A stretch of 64,000 bases of DNA from JBBDMC01 sp963826055 (GTDB lineage: Bacteria; Pseudomonadota; Alphaproteobacteria; Rhizobiales; Kaistiaceae). Below the pieces are notes generated by a model. It had not been told where the DNA came from. It made no database searches and saw only the letters and a list, made by a program, of their open reading frames with translations. Positions 8,821-18,581 of the stretch are shown in pieces (position 1 is the stretch's first letter; each line of letters begins with the position of its first letter). The DNA is taken from assembly GCA_963826055.1 (NCBI GenBank), contig CAWGVO010000009.1, positions 620,001 through 684,000 on the forward strand, written 5' to 3'. Made by a program: the position numbers and the translations under genes.

Positions 8821-9730
8821 GTTCATTCGCGGGAAAGTACGCCGTCGTCACCGGCAGCACGCAGGGGCTCGGCGAGGCGACGGCGCGGCTCCTGGCAAGC
8901 CGTGGGGCCGCGGGCATCGTCATCACCGGTCGTCACGTCGAACGTGGCAAGGCCGTCGTCCGCGACATCGGTTCCAGGGGATGCGAGGCGGTGCTTGTTG
9001 CCGGTGATCTGGCGAACGTCGCCGATTGCCGTCGCATCATCGCCGAGGCCGAAAGGGTCTTCGGATCGCTCCATGTTCTGGTCAACGCCGCCGCGCTGAC
9101 CGAGCGCGGATCAATCTGGGACACTCCTTCCGGAACTCTTCGACCGCATGTTCGCGATCAATGTGAGGGCGCCGTTCTTCCTGATGCAGGAAGCGGTCAA
9201 GCTGCATGAACCGCACCGCCGTCGCCGGGTCCATCGTCAACATATCGAGCGTCGCCAGCTATGGCAGCCTGCCGATGCTCACTGCCTACGCCTCTTCCAA
9301 GGCGGCATTGAACGTGTTGACCAAGAACGTCGCCTACTCGGTCATGCGTCATCGCATCCGCGTCAATGCGCTCAATCTCGGCTGGATGGACACCCCCGGT
9401 GAGGACGCCATCCAGCGGCGCTATCACTCCGGCGGAGATGATTGGCTGGCAGCGGCCGAGGTCAGGCTGCCCTTCGGCCGTTTGCTGAAGCCGGAAGAGG
9501 TTGCGCGCGCCATCGCATTTCTCGCGTGCGACGAGTCGGGAATGATGACCGGTGCGATCGTGGATTTCGACCAGTCGGTTGCCGGCGCCGGACCGCAACC
9601 CGTGGCGCCACCGATGGAAGAATGGGCCGACGGCGACCGGCGTTTCCTTCGGCTGATGAAGCCTGGTGCGGTCGCTCAGTTCGTGGTCGTGGCGCTGGCG
9701 GTCTGCTTGAGGGAGTCCCTGTCGACGTAG
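8817..9730 (+). CDS. Short-chain dehydrogenase/reductase, frameshifted
   Basis: Classical SDR of roughly 270 residues. The cofactor motif appears as YAVVTGSTQGLGEATARLLA, followed by LHVLVNAAALTERG. After a break near 9120 come MFAINVRAPFFLMQEA and, after another near 9207, IVNISSVASYGSLPMLTAYA with the catalytic Tyr-x3-Lys as YASSK. The end has LPFGRLLKPEEVARAIAFLA. ATG 8817 forms an ATGA overlap with the upstream gene; GTG 8807 has a better-placed GGAGGG but needs one base less in an AAA run. A TGA at 9654-9656 in a neighbouring frame probably marks the true end, so the last 25 codons here may be spurious. It likely oxidises a hydroxyl of the operon's sugar substrate. Confidence 0.82.
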
Positions 9731-10165
9731 TTCAATTCGTCGATCAGCACATCGACGATGAGGTCGGTGCCGAGCCGCGCATTGACCGCATCCTTGATAC
9801 CCGCCGTGATGTCATCGAGGTTGTATTTGGACAGGTGGTCGAACTCGACCTTGCCGTCGGTGTAGATGTGGCGGAACGCCTCGTCGAGCACGAACGGCTG
9901 CGGGTCGATGGGGAAATCGTGCAAGGTCCTGCGCGTTGCCGGTGAAGACGACCTTGGCGACGACATACCCCTGCAGTTTGCCGTCGGAGATCATCGGCAC
10001 GGTTATGGCCGCCGGCCGCCGGTACTCGAGTCCCTCCAGCTTCTTTTCGCTGCGCACGATCTCGATCGTCGCGCCCGAGTTCCAGGTCGCCGCGACATAG
10101 GTGGCGCCGAGCGCCACCAGCGACGCCCAGGCGCCGAGCCCGACGGTCTTGACGATCCCGGTCAC
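9676..10165 (-). CDS. Conserved small membrane-anchored protein at the end of the flagellar operon, one frameshift
   Basis: About 160 residues from ATG 10165. An N-terminal membrane helix (VGLGAWASLVALGATYVAAT) is followed by an extracytoplasmic domain with RRPAAITVPMISDGKLQGYV, FPIDPQPFVLDEAFRHIYTD and LIVDVLIDELNYVDRDSLKQ. The frame shifts near 9925. The start overlaps the stop of the FlgN-like gene (ATGA), so it is the last gene of the minus-strand flagellar operon. I do not recognise a named family. The pattern of a single anchor plus a small domain recalls FliL-like accessory proteins, but no specific similarity is claimed. Confidence 0.65.
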
Positions 10166-10636
10166 GGGCGGGCGCCCCGCCGCGCCCCGGTCATGTCGTA
10201 GGTGCCGTCCGATTCGGCCTCGCTGAGCACTCCGACCATGAGGTCGGCGATCTCGCGAACAGCGGCAAGATGCAACCCGAGCAGCCGGTGGTTGGCAACC
10301 AGCCGGTCGCGCAGCCGGCTCAGGCGGACGCGGAGGCCCGGGTCGACGGAAAGCGGCAGCGATCGGGCGAGGCGGGTGATCTCGAGCAGGCTATGGCTCT
10401 TGCGCCGGTTGATCGCGTCGAGGTCGACCGGGGCGCGGGTCTCAAGGGCCTCGCTCTCCTCATCGACCAGCCCCTCGAGGCGGTCGAGGGCGGCCGTGAT
10501 CGCGGAAACAGCCGGTGCTGCCGGTTGTGCCGGTTCGGGCGACCGCGAACGACGTGTCGGCAGGTAGCCGCCGATATCGAGCTCGGGTGCGGCATGAGCG
10601 AGTTTCGTCGAGTTGGATTGGACGGTCGTTCGGCAT
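10162..10636 (-). CDS. FlgN-like flagellar protein (putative hook-protein chaperone), one frameshift
   Basis: About 157 residues starting at ATG 10636, seven bases after an AAGGAG. After MPNDRPIQLDE the frame breaks near 10597. It continues with an acidic, helix-rich domain: ITAALDRLEGLVDEESEALE, then LDAINRRKSHSLLEITRLAR, then LVANHRLLGLHLAAVREIAD. The order of long helices and the KSHSLLE(I/L)TR motif is typical of FlgN-type chaperones, which hold FlgK and FlgL for export. The same position after flgJ is common in Rhizobiales. Assignment is by pattern and context only. Confidence 0.6.
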
Positions 10637-10646
10637 CGGATTCTCC

Positions 10647-11203
10647 TTATGGAAGCGCATCGTCGGCCGTCGACGGATCCGACGCCAAGCGCGCTCAGGA
10701 GCGGACGCTCGATACGCGCCGTCAGCAGCGATCGCGTCGTCGCGGCCGACGGCCCATCGCCACCGAGCAACGCAACCTGCGCGCCCCGCGCCAGCTCGCT
10801 GGCGATCCCGATGCCGCCGGCCTTGGCCATCTGCGTGGCGATCTGCTCGATCAGCATCGACTTCCAGGAGCTGCCCGCTACGCCGTCGCCGAAGAAGCCC
10901 GGCGGCGTCGTCCGGCATGGATTCCTCGAACAGGTTGGCGAGCGCCATCGCCTCGAATTGCTGGTAGACGGCGGCATCCTGCCCGGACGTAACCGTTGTG
11001 CCGGTCGGCGCGCCCGCGCTCAGCGGACGCACGGACGGAAACGGCCGGTCGCGGGCTCCGCCTCTCGCCGCGAGAACATCATTGAAGGACGTGTCGGCGG
11101 CGCCCGATAGCCGATCGAGCCGGGCGACGGCCTGTTTGTACCGTTCCGGATCGACGGCGCGGACGACATCGAGAACGATGTCGGTGGGCGGACTGATGGA
11201 CAT
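10647..11203 (-). CDS. flgJ: Rod-binding protein, FlgJ-type, without muramidase domain; frameshifted
   Basis: About 185 residues from ATG 11203. The N-terminal half is variable. The rod-binding domain follows as VYQQFEAMALANLFEESMPD, then (after a break near 10880-10900) FFGDGVAGSSWKSMLIEQIA and TQMAKAGGIGIASELARG. This is the Rod_bind signature with the near-invariant MAKAGGIGIA. A second break near 10690 probably hides the natural C-terminus ADDALP ending at the TAA at 10649-10647. The peptidoglycan-hydrolase domain of enterobacterial FlgJ is absent, as usual in alphaproteobacteria. The lytic enzyme at 42387 could replace it. It helps assemble the flagellar rod in the periplasm. Confidence 0.78.
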
Positions 11204-11244
11204 CGGCTCGTCGGCTCGTTCAGACGGAGCTTGCCCGGCGAAGC

Positions 11245-11646
11245 TTACGGGAGGCTTGCATTGTCGCTGCCGCCCAGCCGGTCGAGCAGCTCGGCGAAGC
11301 CACGTTTGCCGAGGATGCTGTTCGTACTCGCGCCGCACCCGCGCGCTCATGCGCTCGACCCGCTTGAGCGCCATGCCTTCTTCGGCAAGCAGTCGGCTGG
11401 CGACGGCACGGGCCCGGTTTACCCGGTCTGTCTCACGCGCCAGCGCGTTCAGGCGGCGCGCCATCGCCTCGACGAACAGGCCGTGGAGGGGGTCGTCCCG
11501 GTTGAGCGCCCCGACGATGCTCGCCTCGTCACTCGCCAGCTCCGCCTTCTTGCGATCGAGCGCGGCGAGTTTCCATTCGGCGAGCCTGTGAAGCTGCGCC
11601 TGCACCGACCAGCACGCCGTTCGATCTTCTTGAGGCGGCGGTCCAT
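11245..11646 (-). CDS. FliJ-like flagellar export protein, two frameshifts
   Basis: About 133 residues from ATG 11646 to a TAA at 11247-11245. It is almost entirely alpha-helical and charged: MDRRLKKIER, then LHRLAEWKLAALDRKKAELA, then MARRLNALARETDRVNRARA and LKRVERMSARVRREYE, ending GFAELLDRLGGSDNASLP. Breaks lie near 11615 and 11325. The length, the coiled-coil character and the location directly after fliR match the FliJ-like stalk proteins of Rhizobiales, which link the FliI ATPase to the export gate. The identification is moderate because FliJ is poorly conserved. Confidence 0.6.
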
Positions 11647-11651
11647 GCAAG

Positions 11652-12409
11652 CTAGCCGCCGGAAAGCCAGCTGTCGAGCGCGACAACGAAGTAGCCGAAA
11701 AACTCGTGCACCGTCAGCATCAGCAGGAACAGCCCGCCCAGCATCACGAACGGCGTCGCGATGAAGAATACCGGGAATCTGCGGCGTCAGCTTGTTGGTC
11801 ACGCCGATCGCGAAATTGACGACGATCGAATAGACGATGAACGGGCTGCCGATTCTGAAGCGCCACCAGGAAGGCGGCTTCGGCGTGGTCGGCGATGTCG
11901 ATCAGCGCCGGCTGGGCGGCGAAGCCGTGCCCGGGCGGTATCGTACTGTAGGAATCGACGAGTCCGCGCAGGAGCACGACGTGCAGCCCCGCGGCAAACA
12001 TCAACGCCGTGGCGGTGATGGAAACGAGCGTCGCCAGCGCCGGGAGCTGATCGTGGTCCTCCATGACGGTGCCGGGAAGCGCGCTGAGCCCGACGGCGTG
12101 AGTCATCTGTACGGCTATCATCTGCACTGCCCAGAACAAGAGGCGCGCGACGACGCCGATCAGGAAGCCGGTGGCGAGTTCGGTGAAGACCGTCGACAGC
12201 ACCGAAACGCCGGAGCCATCCCCGAGCGATGATCGCACCTGGTCGATCAGCATCGGCGTCAGCGCCAGCGACGCGCCGATCGCGATGAACAGGCGGACGC
12301 GCGGTGGCACCTGCGAAGCGGAGAAGCCTGGCGCCACCAGCAGGCAGCCGCCGACACGGCAGAAGATGGCGAAGACCGCGAGGATCGTGTCCGGCGCGAT
12401 GGCGCTCAC
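11652..12409 (-). CDS. fliR: Flagellar export gate protein FliR, two frameshifts
   Basis: About 252 residues. GTG at 12409-12407 overlaps the flhA stop (GTGA). The N-terminal helices (DTILAVFAIFCRVGGCLLVA, then PGFSASQVPPRVRLFIAIGA) are textbook FliR. A further long stretch (TGFLIGVVARLLFWAVQMIA) precedes breaks near 11858 and 11772. Across them the protein continues with NFAIGVTNKLTPQIPVFFIA, then MLGGLFLLMLTVHEFFGYFV, ending DSWLSGG at TAG 11654. FliR forms the flagellar type III export channel with FliP and FliQ. Every core segment survives in one frame or another, so the breaks are probably artefacts. Confidence 0.9.
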
Positions 12410-14502
12410 GAAATGGTTCCGAGCGAGCGGATTTCGACGCCGCGGGCGATCTCTACGTGCGACAGCACCGCCAACGACGGGAACATGCGTTCTATGATCA
12501 TGCGCAGGTACGGTCGCGCGTCGGGCGCCGTGACGAGTACGAAGTTGGGATTCTCCGCCATGTGCCGTCGAATCACCTCGGAGGCCTCGGCGGCAAACTC
12601 TTCGACCAGCCGCGGATCGATGTCGAACTCGATGACCTCGCCCTTTGCGTCACGCTTGAGGCTCTGGTGGAAGGCAAGGTCCCAGCGGTTGCCGAGGCGA
12701 AGGACGCTGAGCGCGCTGCCATCAGCGAGGTCGCCGCAAATCTGTTGAGCGATGCGCATACGCACATGCTCGGCGATCTGCTCCGGCCGGCGCGCGTGCG
12801 GCGCCACCTCGGCGATCGCCTCGAGAATGATCTGCAGGTTGCGGATGGAGACACGCTCGGCGAGAAGCGCCTTGAGGACGGCTTGAAGACCGGAGTAGGT
12901 GATCTGCGATGGACAGATTTCCTCGAGCAGCCGCTTGTACTCGGGATCGAGGCGGTCAAGCAGGATGCGCGTGTCCTTGTAAGACAGGAGCTGGGTCAGG
13001 TTGTTGCGGATGACCTCGCTGATGTGGGTCAGCATCACCGACAGGTTGTCGACCGCCTGGAATCCCTCGCGGCGGACCTCGGACTCATAGGCACCGGGAA
13101 TCCACATCGCCTTCATGCCGAAGGCGGGTTCCCGCACGACGTCGCCCGGCACGTCCGGCGGCCGCCCTTCGCCGACAACCACCAGCAACTCGCCGATGCG
13201 CAATTCCTGCGTCGCCAGCGTGCTGCCGTGAATCCTGATCTGGTAGCTTTTCGAGTGCACCGACAGGCTTTCGCTGACCCGGATCTCGGGCACCACCAGG
13301 CCATATTGCAGGGCGAACTTGCGCCGCATCATGCCGACGCGATTGGCGATTTCCTGCGGTGAGCGCAGCACCTGCCCGGCGAGGTGCTTGCCGACCAGAA
13401 GTTCGATCTCGTCGGTCCTGAGCGCCTCCTTGACCGAGTTCTTGGCCTCGGTGCGCGCTTTCGCCTCGTCGGAGCGTACCTTTTGCACCTCCGCCTCGCG
13501 AAGCGCCTGTGCCCGCCTGATGATGGTGTAGCCGCCGCTTGCCAGCCCGGCGCCGAGCAGGCCGAACGGAATCGTCGGCAGGCCCGGCATCAGGCCGAGC
13601 ACGAACATGAGGCCGGCACCGACGAAAAGCGCCCGCGGGTAGGCACTGAGCTGGTCGAGGACCGCCCTTTCGGCCGGTCCGCGGGTGCCGCCCTTCGATA
13701 CCAGCAGACCGGCGGCAAGCGAGATGATGAGCGCCGGGATTTGCGAGACCAGGCCGTCGCCTACCGACAACCGCGTAAACACGTCGGCCGACGTCGCCAG
13801 CGGCATGCCATGGCGGGTGACGCCGATGACGATGCCTCCGAAGATGTTGACCGCGATGACGATCAGACTGGCGATTGCCTCGCCGCGCACAAACTTCGAG
13901 GCGCCGTCCATGGAACCGAAGAAGGCGCTCTCTTCCTCCAGTTCGCGACGACGGCGATGGGCTTCCTTGTCGTCGATCAATCCCGCCGACAGATCGGCGT
14001 CGATGGCCATCTGCTTGCCGGGGATCGAATCGAGGGTGAAGCGGGCGCCGACCTCGGCGATGCGCGTCGCACCCTTGGTGATGACGACAAAGTTCACCGT
14101 CACCAGAATCAGGAAGACGACGATGCCGATCACGAAGTCGCCACTCATGACGAAGCGCGAGAAGCCCTGGATGATGTGGCCGGCCGCGAAGACGCCTTCG
14201 TCGCCGCGGGACAGGATCAGGCGCGTGGCGGCGATGCTGAGCGACAGGCGCAGGATCGTGCTGATCAGCAGGACCGTGGGGAAGGCGGAGAAATCCAGCG
14301 GCTTCTGGATCCACAACGCTACCAGCAGGATCAGGATCGCGAAGGCGATCGACAGCGCCAGACCGAAGTCGATCAGGAACGACGGGATCGGGACGAACAG
14401 GACGGCGAGGATGGCAATAATGCCAATGGCGAAGCCGACGTCGCGCAGCGATCGCTTCTCGACGCCGATACCATCGATGATCTTGCTGTCTACAGCGCTC
14501 AT
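12406..14502 (-). CDS. flhA: Flagellar biosynthesis protein FlhA
   Basis: Intact, 698 residues, ATG 14502. The N-terminal half has the expected eight membrane helices, for example VGFAIGIIAILAVLFVPIPS and FGLALSIAFAILILLVALWI. Between them lies the FHIPEP loop region, here QMAIDADLSAGLIDDKEAHR with the conserved cytoplasmic residues RRRELEEESAFFGSMDGASK. The C-terminal cytoplasmic half (VSESLSVHSKSYQIRIHGST onward) is the docking platform for export chaperones, with ICPSQITYSGLQAVLKALLA near its middle. FlhA forms the export-gate ring and uses the proton gradient. It is one of the few long genes on this strand with no frame break. Confidence 0.97.
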   Translation of the reverse strand: MSAVDSKIIDGIGVEKRSLRDVGFAIGIIAILAVLFVPIPSFLIDFGLALSIAFAILILLVALWIQKPLDFSAFPTVLLISTILRLSLSIAATRLILSRGDEGVFAAGHIIQGFSRFVMSGDFVIGIVVFLILVTVNFVVITKGATRIAEVGARFTLDSIPGKQMAIDADLSAGLIDDKEAHRRRRELEEESAFFGSMDGASKFVRGEAIASLIVIAVNIFGGIVIGVTRHGMPLATSADVFTRLSVGDGLVSQIPALIISLAAGLLVSKGGTRGPAERAVLDQLSAYPRALFVGAGLMFVLGLMPGLPTIPFGLLGAGLASGGYTIIRRAQALREAEVQKVRSDEAKARTEAKNSVKEALRTDEIELLVGKHLAGQVLRSPQEIANRVGMMRRKFALQYGLVVPEIRVSESLSVHSKSYQIRIHGSTLATQELRIGELLVVVGEGRPPDVPGDVVREPAFGMKAMWIPGAYESEVRREGFQAVDNLSVMLTHISEVIRNNLTQLLSYKDTRILLDRLDPEYKRLLEEICPSQITYSGLQAVLKALLAERVSIRNLQIILEAIAEVAPHARRPEQIAEHVRMRIAQQICGDLADGSALSVLRLGNRWDLAFHQSLKRDAKGEVIEFDIDPRLVEEFAAEASEVIRRHMAENPNFVLVTAPDARPYLRMIIERMFPSLAVLSHVEIARGVEIRSLGTIS

Positions 14503-14559
14503 GCGGTGATAGTGGGGGGCGGGGCTTGTGCGGGGATGGCGTCCCCGCGCCTCCGCACG

Positions 14560-14827
14560 TCAAAAGCCGGTGGCGATGTGGCCGTAGGCCTCATTGGCAA
14601 ACGCGAATATCTGCGAGCCGATGAACGATCCGGTGAGCGCGGTGACCAGCAGGATGACGATGATCTTGGGAATGAAGGTCAGCGTGATTTCCTGGACCTG
14701 GGTCAGCGCCTGAAAAAGGGCGATCGCCGACACCGACCACCATGGCGGCAAGCACCGCGGGACCGGCGGCGACGATGATCGTCCAGATCGCCGAATTGAC
14801 CAGTTCTATGGCGTCCGCCTCGTTCAT
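14560..14827 (-). CDS. fliQ: Flagellar export gate protein FliQ, one frameshift
   Basis: About 88 residues, starting ATG 14827 (MNEADAIELVNSAIWTIIVA). Its two membrane helices are interrupted by a break near 14733, after which VSAIALFQALTQVQEITLTF is the strongly conserved FliQ loop. It ends IGSQIFAFANEAYGHIATGF, close to the usual family length of about 88-90. FliQ lines the export channel. It lies eleven bases downstream of the inferred flgD stop and 57 bases upstream of flhA, matching the flgD-fliQ-flhA-fliR order of Rhizobiales. Confidence 0.88.
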
Positions 14828-14837
14828 GGGGCGATCG

Positions 14838-15226
14838 TCACTCCCGGCCCCGAGCGCCACCTGATCGCCGTTTTCGAGCGTGGCGACCGGCCCGTCGCTG
14901 GTGATGCTGACCGAGGCGACCGTACCGCTCATGCCGCCGTCGGCGGAGGTGACGGTGCGGCCGATGACCGAATCGGCGAGCGACAGCGCCGACGCGGTGA
15001 GCAGCGAATCGAGCTTGTTGTTGGCGGCGATGGACTGCTCGACCTGAGAGAAGGTCGCCAACTGGGCGACGAACTGGGTGGAGTCCATCGGCTGGGTCGG
15101 ATCCTGGTTCTTGAGCTGCGCGATCAGCAGCTTGAGAAAGGCATTGTAGTCGAGGTCGCCCACCGACGACGTCGCCGCCGATGTCTGGGTCGTCGTCGTC
15201 GATCCCACGGGGTTCACCGTTGTCAT
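14838..15226 (-). CDS. flgD: Flagellar hook-capping protein FlgD (short form)
   Basis: About 129 residues from ATG 15226. After a threonine-rich start comes the diagnostic hook-cap segment DYNAFLKLLIAQLKNQDPTQ followed by PMDSTQFVAQLATFSQVEQS, then a short beta-rich tail with VIGRTVTSADGGMSGTVASV. The short form lacking a long Tudor/FnIII region is usual in Rhizobiales. The frame as written runs through into fliQ with no stop. One G too many in the GGGGCC stretch near 14855 would restore a TGA at 14840-14838 after LGAGE, which I take as the true end. It caps the growing hook. Confidence 0.88.
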
Positions 15227-15245
15227 CTTTGGGCTCCGTTGGTGT

Positions 15246-15666
15246 TCAGGCGGCGCGCGAGGACTGCTTTTCCGGCGCCGCCAGGATCGCCTCCTCGGCA
15301 GCGAAAAGACTGCGGATCGTGCGCATCGCGTCGAAAACGCGGTCGGCATCGACCAGCTCCGCGACCGAAACCAGGCTGGTCGCGAACTGCCTCGTTGGCG
15401 AACGACTCCATCGTCGAAGCGTGCGCCTCGCGATAAAGCGCCCTGGTCGCTTCCGCGTTGAGCGGGTCCATCAACATGGTCTGCAGGATGAAGTAGAGCT
15501 GGCGCAGCGGCGTCGTCGTCTCGTCCACCTGCAGCACATGCGCTTCCAGCAGGAAGGCCACGTCGTTGAGCAACTCGAGTGAGACCTTGCGGTCGACGCG
15601 AATCACCGCTCCGTTGATGTAGATGCGCTCGCCGGCCTTCAGCGAAATCTGCATCGGCTTCTTCAT
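15246..15666 (-). CDS. flbT: Flagellin synthesis repressor FlbT, one frameshift
   Basis: About 140 residues from ATG 15666, overlapping the flaF stop (ATGA). It opens with ISLKAGERIYINGAVIRVDR and continues FLLEAHVLQVDETTTPLRQL and YFILQTMLMDPLNAEATRAL, all classic FlbT. A break near 15375 (CC for C) interrupts it. The other frame supplies LVSVAELVDADRVFDAMRTI and ends SSRAA at TGA 15248. In Caulobacter FlbT binds the flagellin mRNA leader and promotes its decay; an RNA hairpin in the flagellin leader here (34122-34144) could be a target. Cytoplasmic. Confidence 0.9.
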
Positions 15667-16011
15667 TTGAGGCCGTCGCGAATGGTCTTGTTGATGTCGA
15701 TGAGCGCGTCGAAGCCTTTCGAGGGATCGGCAAGGATGCGATCGGCCTCCGCGATCGTCCACAGGCCGATGGAGATCAGGTTGTCCTTCAGTGAGGCGCC
15801 AAGCTCGTTGTTGGGATCGGTCAGGTTCTCGATGAAGAAGGTCCACAGCTTCTGCACGTAGGCTATCGCCTCCGTCGCCTCCGGCGAGCGCGTCGCCCTT
15901 GGCTTCGGCGGCCGTCATCAGCGCGATGGCATGGTCGAACGCGATCCGCTCCCTGGCCCGTGCGGCCGGGGCGCTGCCCTCCATGATCTCGGCGTACTGC
16001 ATCTTGTACAT
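15663..16011 (-). CDS. flaF: Flagellar biosynthesis regulator FlaF, one frameshift
   Basis: About 116 residues from ATG 16011 (a second ATG at 16002 is possible). The N-terminus has YAEIMEGSAPAARARERIAF and DHAIALMTAAEAKG. After a break near 15885 the second half is IAYVQKLWTFFIENLTDPNN, then LKDNLISIGLWTIAEADRIL. The KLWTFFIEDL and SIGLWI motifs are diagnostic for FlaF. FlaF is needed for flagellin synthesis and acts in opposition to FlbT, the adjacent gene. Confidence 0.9.
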
Positions 16012-16032
16012 GCGCGCTCTCTCGACTGTTGA

Positions 16033-17068
16033 TTACACGTAGTTGAGGATACTCATTTGCAGGAGCTTGGCCGTCAGCGAGTAGGACATCTCGATCTGGG
16101 TGGAGAGGCTGTCGATCCGCACCTTGGCCTCCGCCGGGTCGACGCCTTCCAGCGCATCGATCTGCTGCTCGACGGTGGACTGCTGGACCTTGAGCTGCTC
16201 GGTCGCGTCGTCGACCCGGTTCTGGACCGCGCCGACCGCGGCACCGAGATCGGTGAGGCCGCCGACGGCCGCGCCGAGAAGATCGATTGCCTTGTTGAGA
16301 ACCGCGTCGCGCGCATCCGATCCCAGTCCGCCGACGGCCAGGTAGCCGACCATCGTGTAAACCGCGGCAAGCTTGCGCATGGCTGGCTCGTTGGCGCTGA
16401 CCGAGGTGTCGACGGTTTCGTTCAGCCCGATGCGGCTGCTGATCACTTCGTCCGACGCCGAGGACCAGGTCGTCCCCCAGTCGGGATCGTCAAAGAGCTG
16501 GGCGAACTCGTTGTCGAGGAAGTCCGCCATGTCGGCGGCGCTGATGTTGGCGACCGCGGGGTCGTCCTGACTGATGCCGAATTTCGCCAGGAACGCCGCG
16601 TCGACCGCGGCATGCGCGCCGTCATCGAAGTCGGCAATCGGCGGCACTGCCGAGTTGATGCCGCCGAACAGGTAGTTGTGACCGTCGGAGGCATTGGCGT
16701 CGCTGATGAAGCCGGCGAGGGCGCTGCGGGCGGCGCCGACGATCGTGTTCGTTGTCGGCGTCCCTTTGGCGGTGATGAGATCGCTCAGGAAGCGAGTTGG
16801 CGTTCGTGCGCAACTGGTCGAGGGCGGACTGCGTTTGCTGCAACCGCGTGCTGACAGCACCGTTTGAGGTGACCAGCGTCGAGAGAGCCGCGACGTCCAT
16901 GTGGAGGGTCACGCTGCGCCCCGTCCCGGCGCCGAGATTGAGACCGACGTCAGCCATGCGCCCCGTCACCACCTCCTGATTCAGGCGCACGAGGTCCGCC
17001 TGCATCCGCGCAACGCCGAGACGCGGCGTGTTGTTGAGCGACAGGGTGGAGACGAAGGCCGTGCGCAT
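16033..17068 (-). CDS. flgL: Hook-filament junction protein FlgL, one frameshift
   Basis: About 344 residues from ATG 17068. The flagellin-like N-terminus reads FVSTLSLNNTPRLGVARMQA, then LVRLNQEVVTGRMADVGLNL, with the conserved D0/D1 helices. A break at about 16790 (one C too many) is followed by FLSDLITAKGTPTTNTIVGA and the NYLFGGINSAVPPIADFDDG motif typical of FlgL. The C-terminal helix ends IEMSYSLTAKLLQMSILNYV. It is exported through the flagellar apparatus and joins hook and filament. It starts five bases after the flgK stop. Confidence 0.92.
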
Positions 17069-17073
17069 GGCCG

Positions 17074-18542
17074 CTACACCGCGTCAAGCAGGGTCTGGAA
17101 CATGTTGTTGACGACGGCGAGGAGCTTCGAGGCCGCCTGATAGCTCTGCTCCAGTTGCAACTGAAGGGCGTACTCGTCGTCGATGTTGACGCCCGACGTG
17201 TTCGACAGCGCAGTTGTCACCTGCCCCAGCAGGGCCTGCTGGTAGTCTGCCGTGTCGCTGGCCGTCTGACGCTGGTTCTGCAGCCAGCCGACGGACGCCG
17301 TGCCGAAGTCGATGAGGCCGACCGACGTATCGAGCCCGGCCGCCGGGTCGAAGCTGCGCGCGGCGCTGAGCCCGGCCACCATTTCGTTCAGCCGCGCCCC
17401 GTAGCTGGCCGCGCCGGTGGTGTTGTAGCGGTAGGCGGCGCCGTTGATGCCGCCATCGCGCAACCGGTCGAGGCTGCCGCCCTTCGAGGGATCGACCGCA
17501 CGCGTTGACGGCGATCGAGCCGGCGATACCGGAACTCAAGGTCGCCGTCGCCGGCAGGCCGGGACCGCCGGACCAGGTGAACAGGCCGGCAAGATCGGCG
17601 CCACCGCCGCCGGACTGGTCGGATTCGGCGAAAGCCTCGACCAGCCCGCGCGCCAGCTCATCGAGCTGCGCCTGATAGGCCGGTGCGACTTCATCACGCA
17701 ACGTCGCGAGGCCGGCGAGGTTGCCCGAGCGGATCGGCATGGTCGCCCCGTCGCCGGTCACCGGCACGCCATCGATGAAGACCGCATTGCCGGTAGCGCC
17801 GGGCGCGAGCGTGCTGGACGACGCGAACGACACCGTGCGCGGCATCTTGTCGAACAGCGTGACGCCCGCCGTCGGTGTAGATCGCGACGTCGTTGTTCTC
17901 GCGCTGGACGACGGTGATCCCGATTTCCTTGCTGATCTGGCCGAGCAATGCATCGCGCTTGTCGAGCGCGTCGGTCACATCTTCGCCGGCAAGCGTCTTG
18001 CGGACGACCGTCTGATTGACCTCGGTAAACTGGTCGAGCAGACCGTTCAGCCGCGACACCGAGTCGGCCATGGCGGCATCGGCCTCGTTGCGAACCGAGG
18101 TCACCGTTGCCGTGGCGCTGTTGAGCGTGCTGACGAGCGCCTGAGCGGCGCTGAGTGCGCTGCTGGGCGAGGCCGCGCGTCGGCCGGCGCATTGGCGTAG
18201 GCCTGGAGGGCCGCCGCGAGCGCCGCAATGCGCGCCGCCGGCGACGTGCCGTCGGCCGGATCGCCGACCGTGTCGTTGAGCCGGTTGAGACCGTCGAGGA
18301 GTGCTTGCGATCCCGGCCGTCGTCGCCGTCGAGCCGAGCAGCCGATAGAACAGCGGCAGATCTGTCGCCCGCGTGATGGTGACGACGTGCGCCGACCCGT
18401 CGGCATTTGTCGTCGGCAGCGCGATCTTGCGCGTGCGGGTCGGGTCGTCGGCGTTGGCGACGTTGCTGCTGGATACGGCAAGCTGTGCTGCCGTCGACAG
18501 CAGCGACGAGCGCGCCGTGGTAAGAGCGACCGAAAGGCTCAC
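17074..18542 (-). CDS. flgK: Hook-filament junction protein FlgK, at least four frameshifts
   Basis: About 489 residues from ATG 18542. Identifiable blocks in successive frames are MSLSVALTTARSSLLSTAAQ with SSSNVANADDPTRTRK, then LNRLNDTVGDPADGTSPAAR, then LVSTLNSATATVTSVRNEAD followed by LNGLLDQFTEVNQTVVRKTL and DALDKRDALLGQISKEIGIT. Next come LAPGATGNAVFIDGVPVTGD and LDELARGLVEAFAESDQ, and finally the D0 helix LQLQLEQSYQAASKLLAVVN ending FQTLLDAV. Breaks lie near 18310, 18175, 17875 and 17500. The order and spacing are normal for FlgK, so the gene is probably whole in the living cell. It lies between flgE and flgL in the hook operon. Confidence 0.9.
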
Positions 18543-18581
18543 GACAGTTGCCTCATTGTGCGCTCATGCCGAAGAGAGCGC

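Noticed and set aside
2064..9730. Reading the frameshifted sugar operon as true pseudogenes
   Set aside because: The alternative frames stay conserved to the end of each gene, and the same kind of break hits essential flagellar genes. Error is the simpler explanation, though not proven.
12304..13362. A 352-codon plus-strand frame across the fliR/flhA junction
   Set aside because: It is antisense to two well-supported genes and has no start signal or recognisable domain.
13384..14778. A 464-codon open frame antisense to flhA
   Set aside because: It mirrors the GC-rich third positions of flhA, is full of Arg, Asp and Gln runs, and matches no protein pattern. flhA on the other strand is complete and diagnostic.
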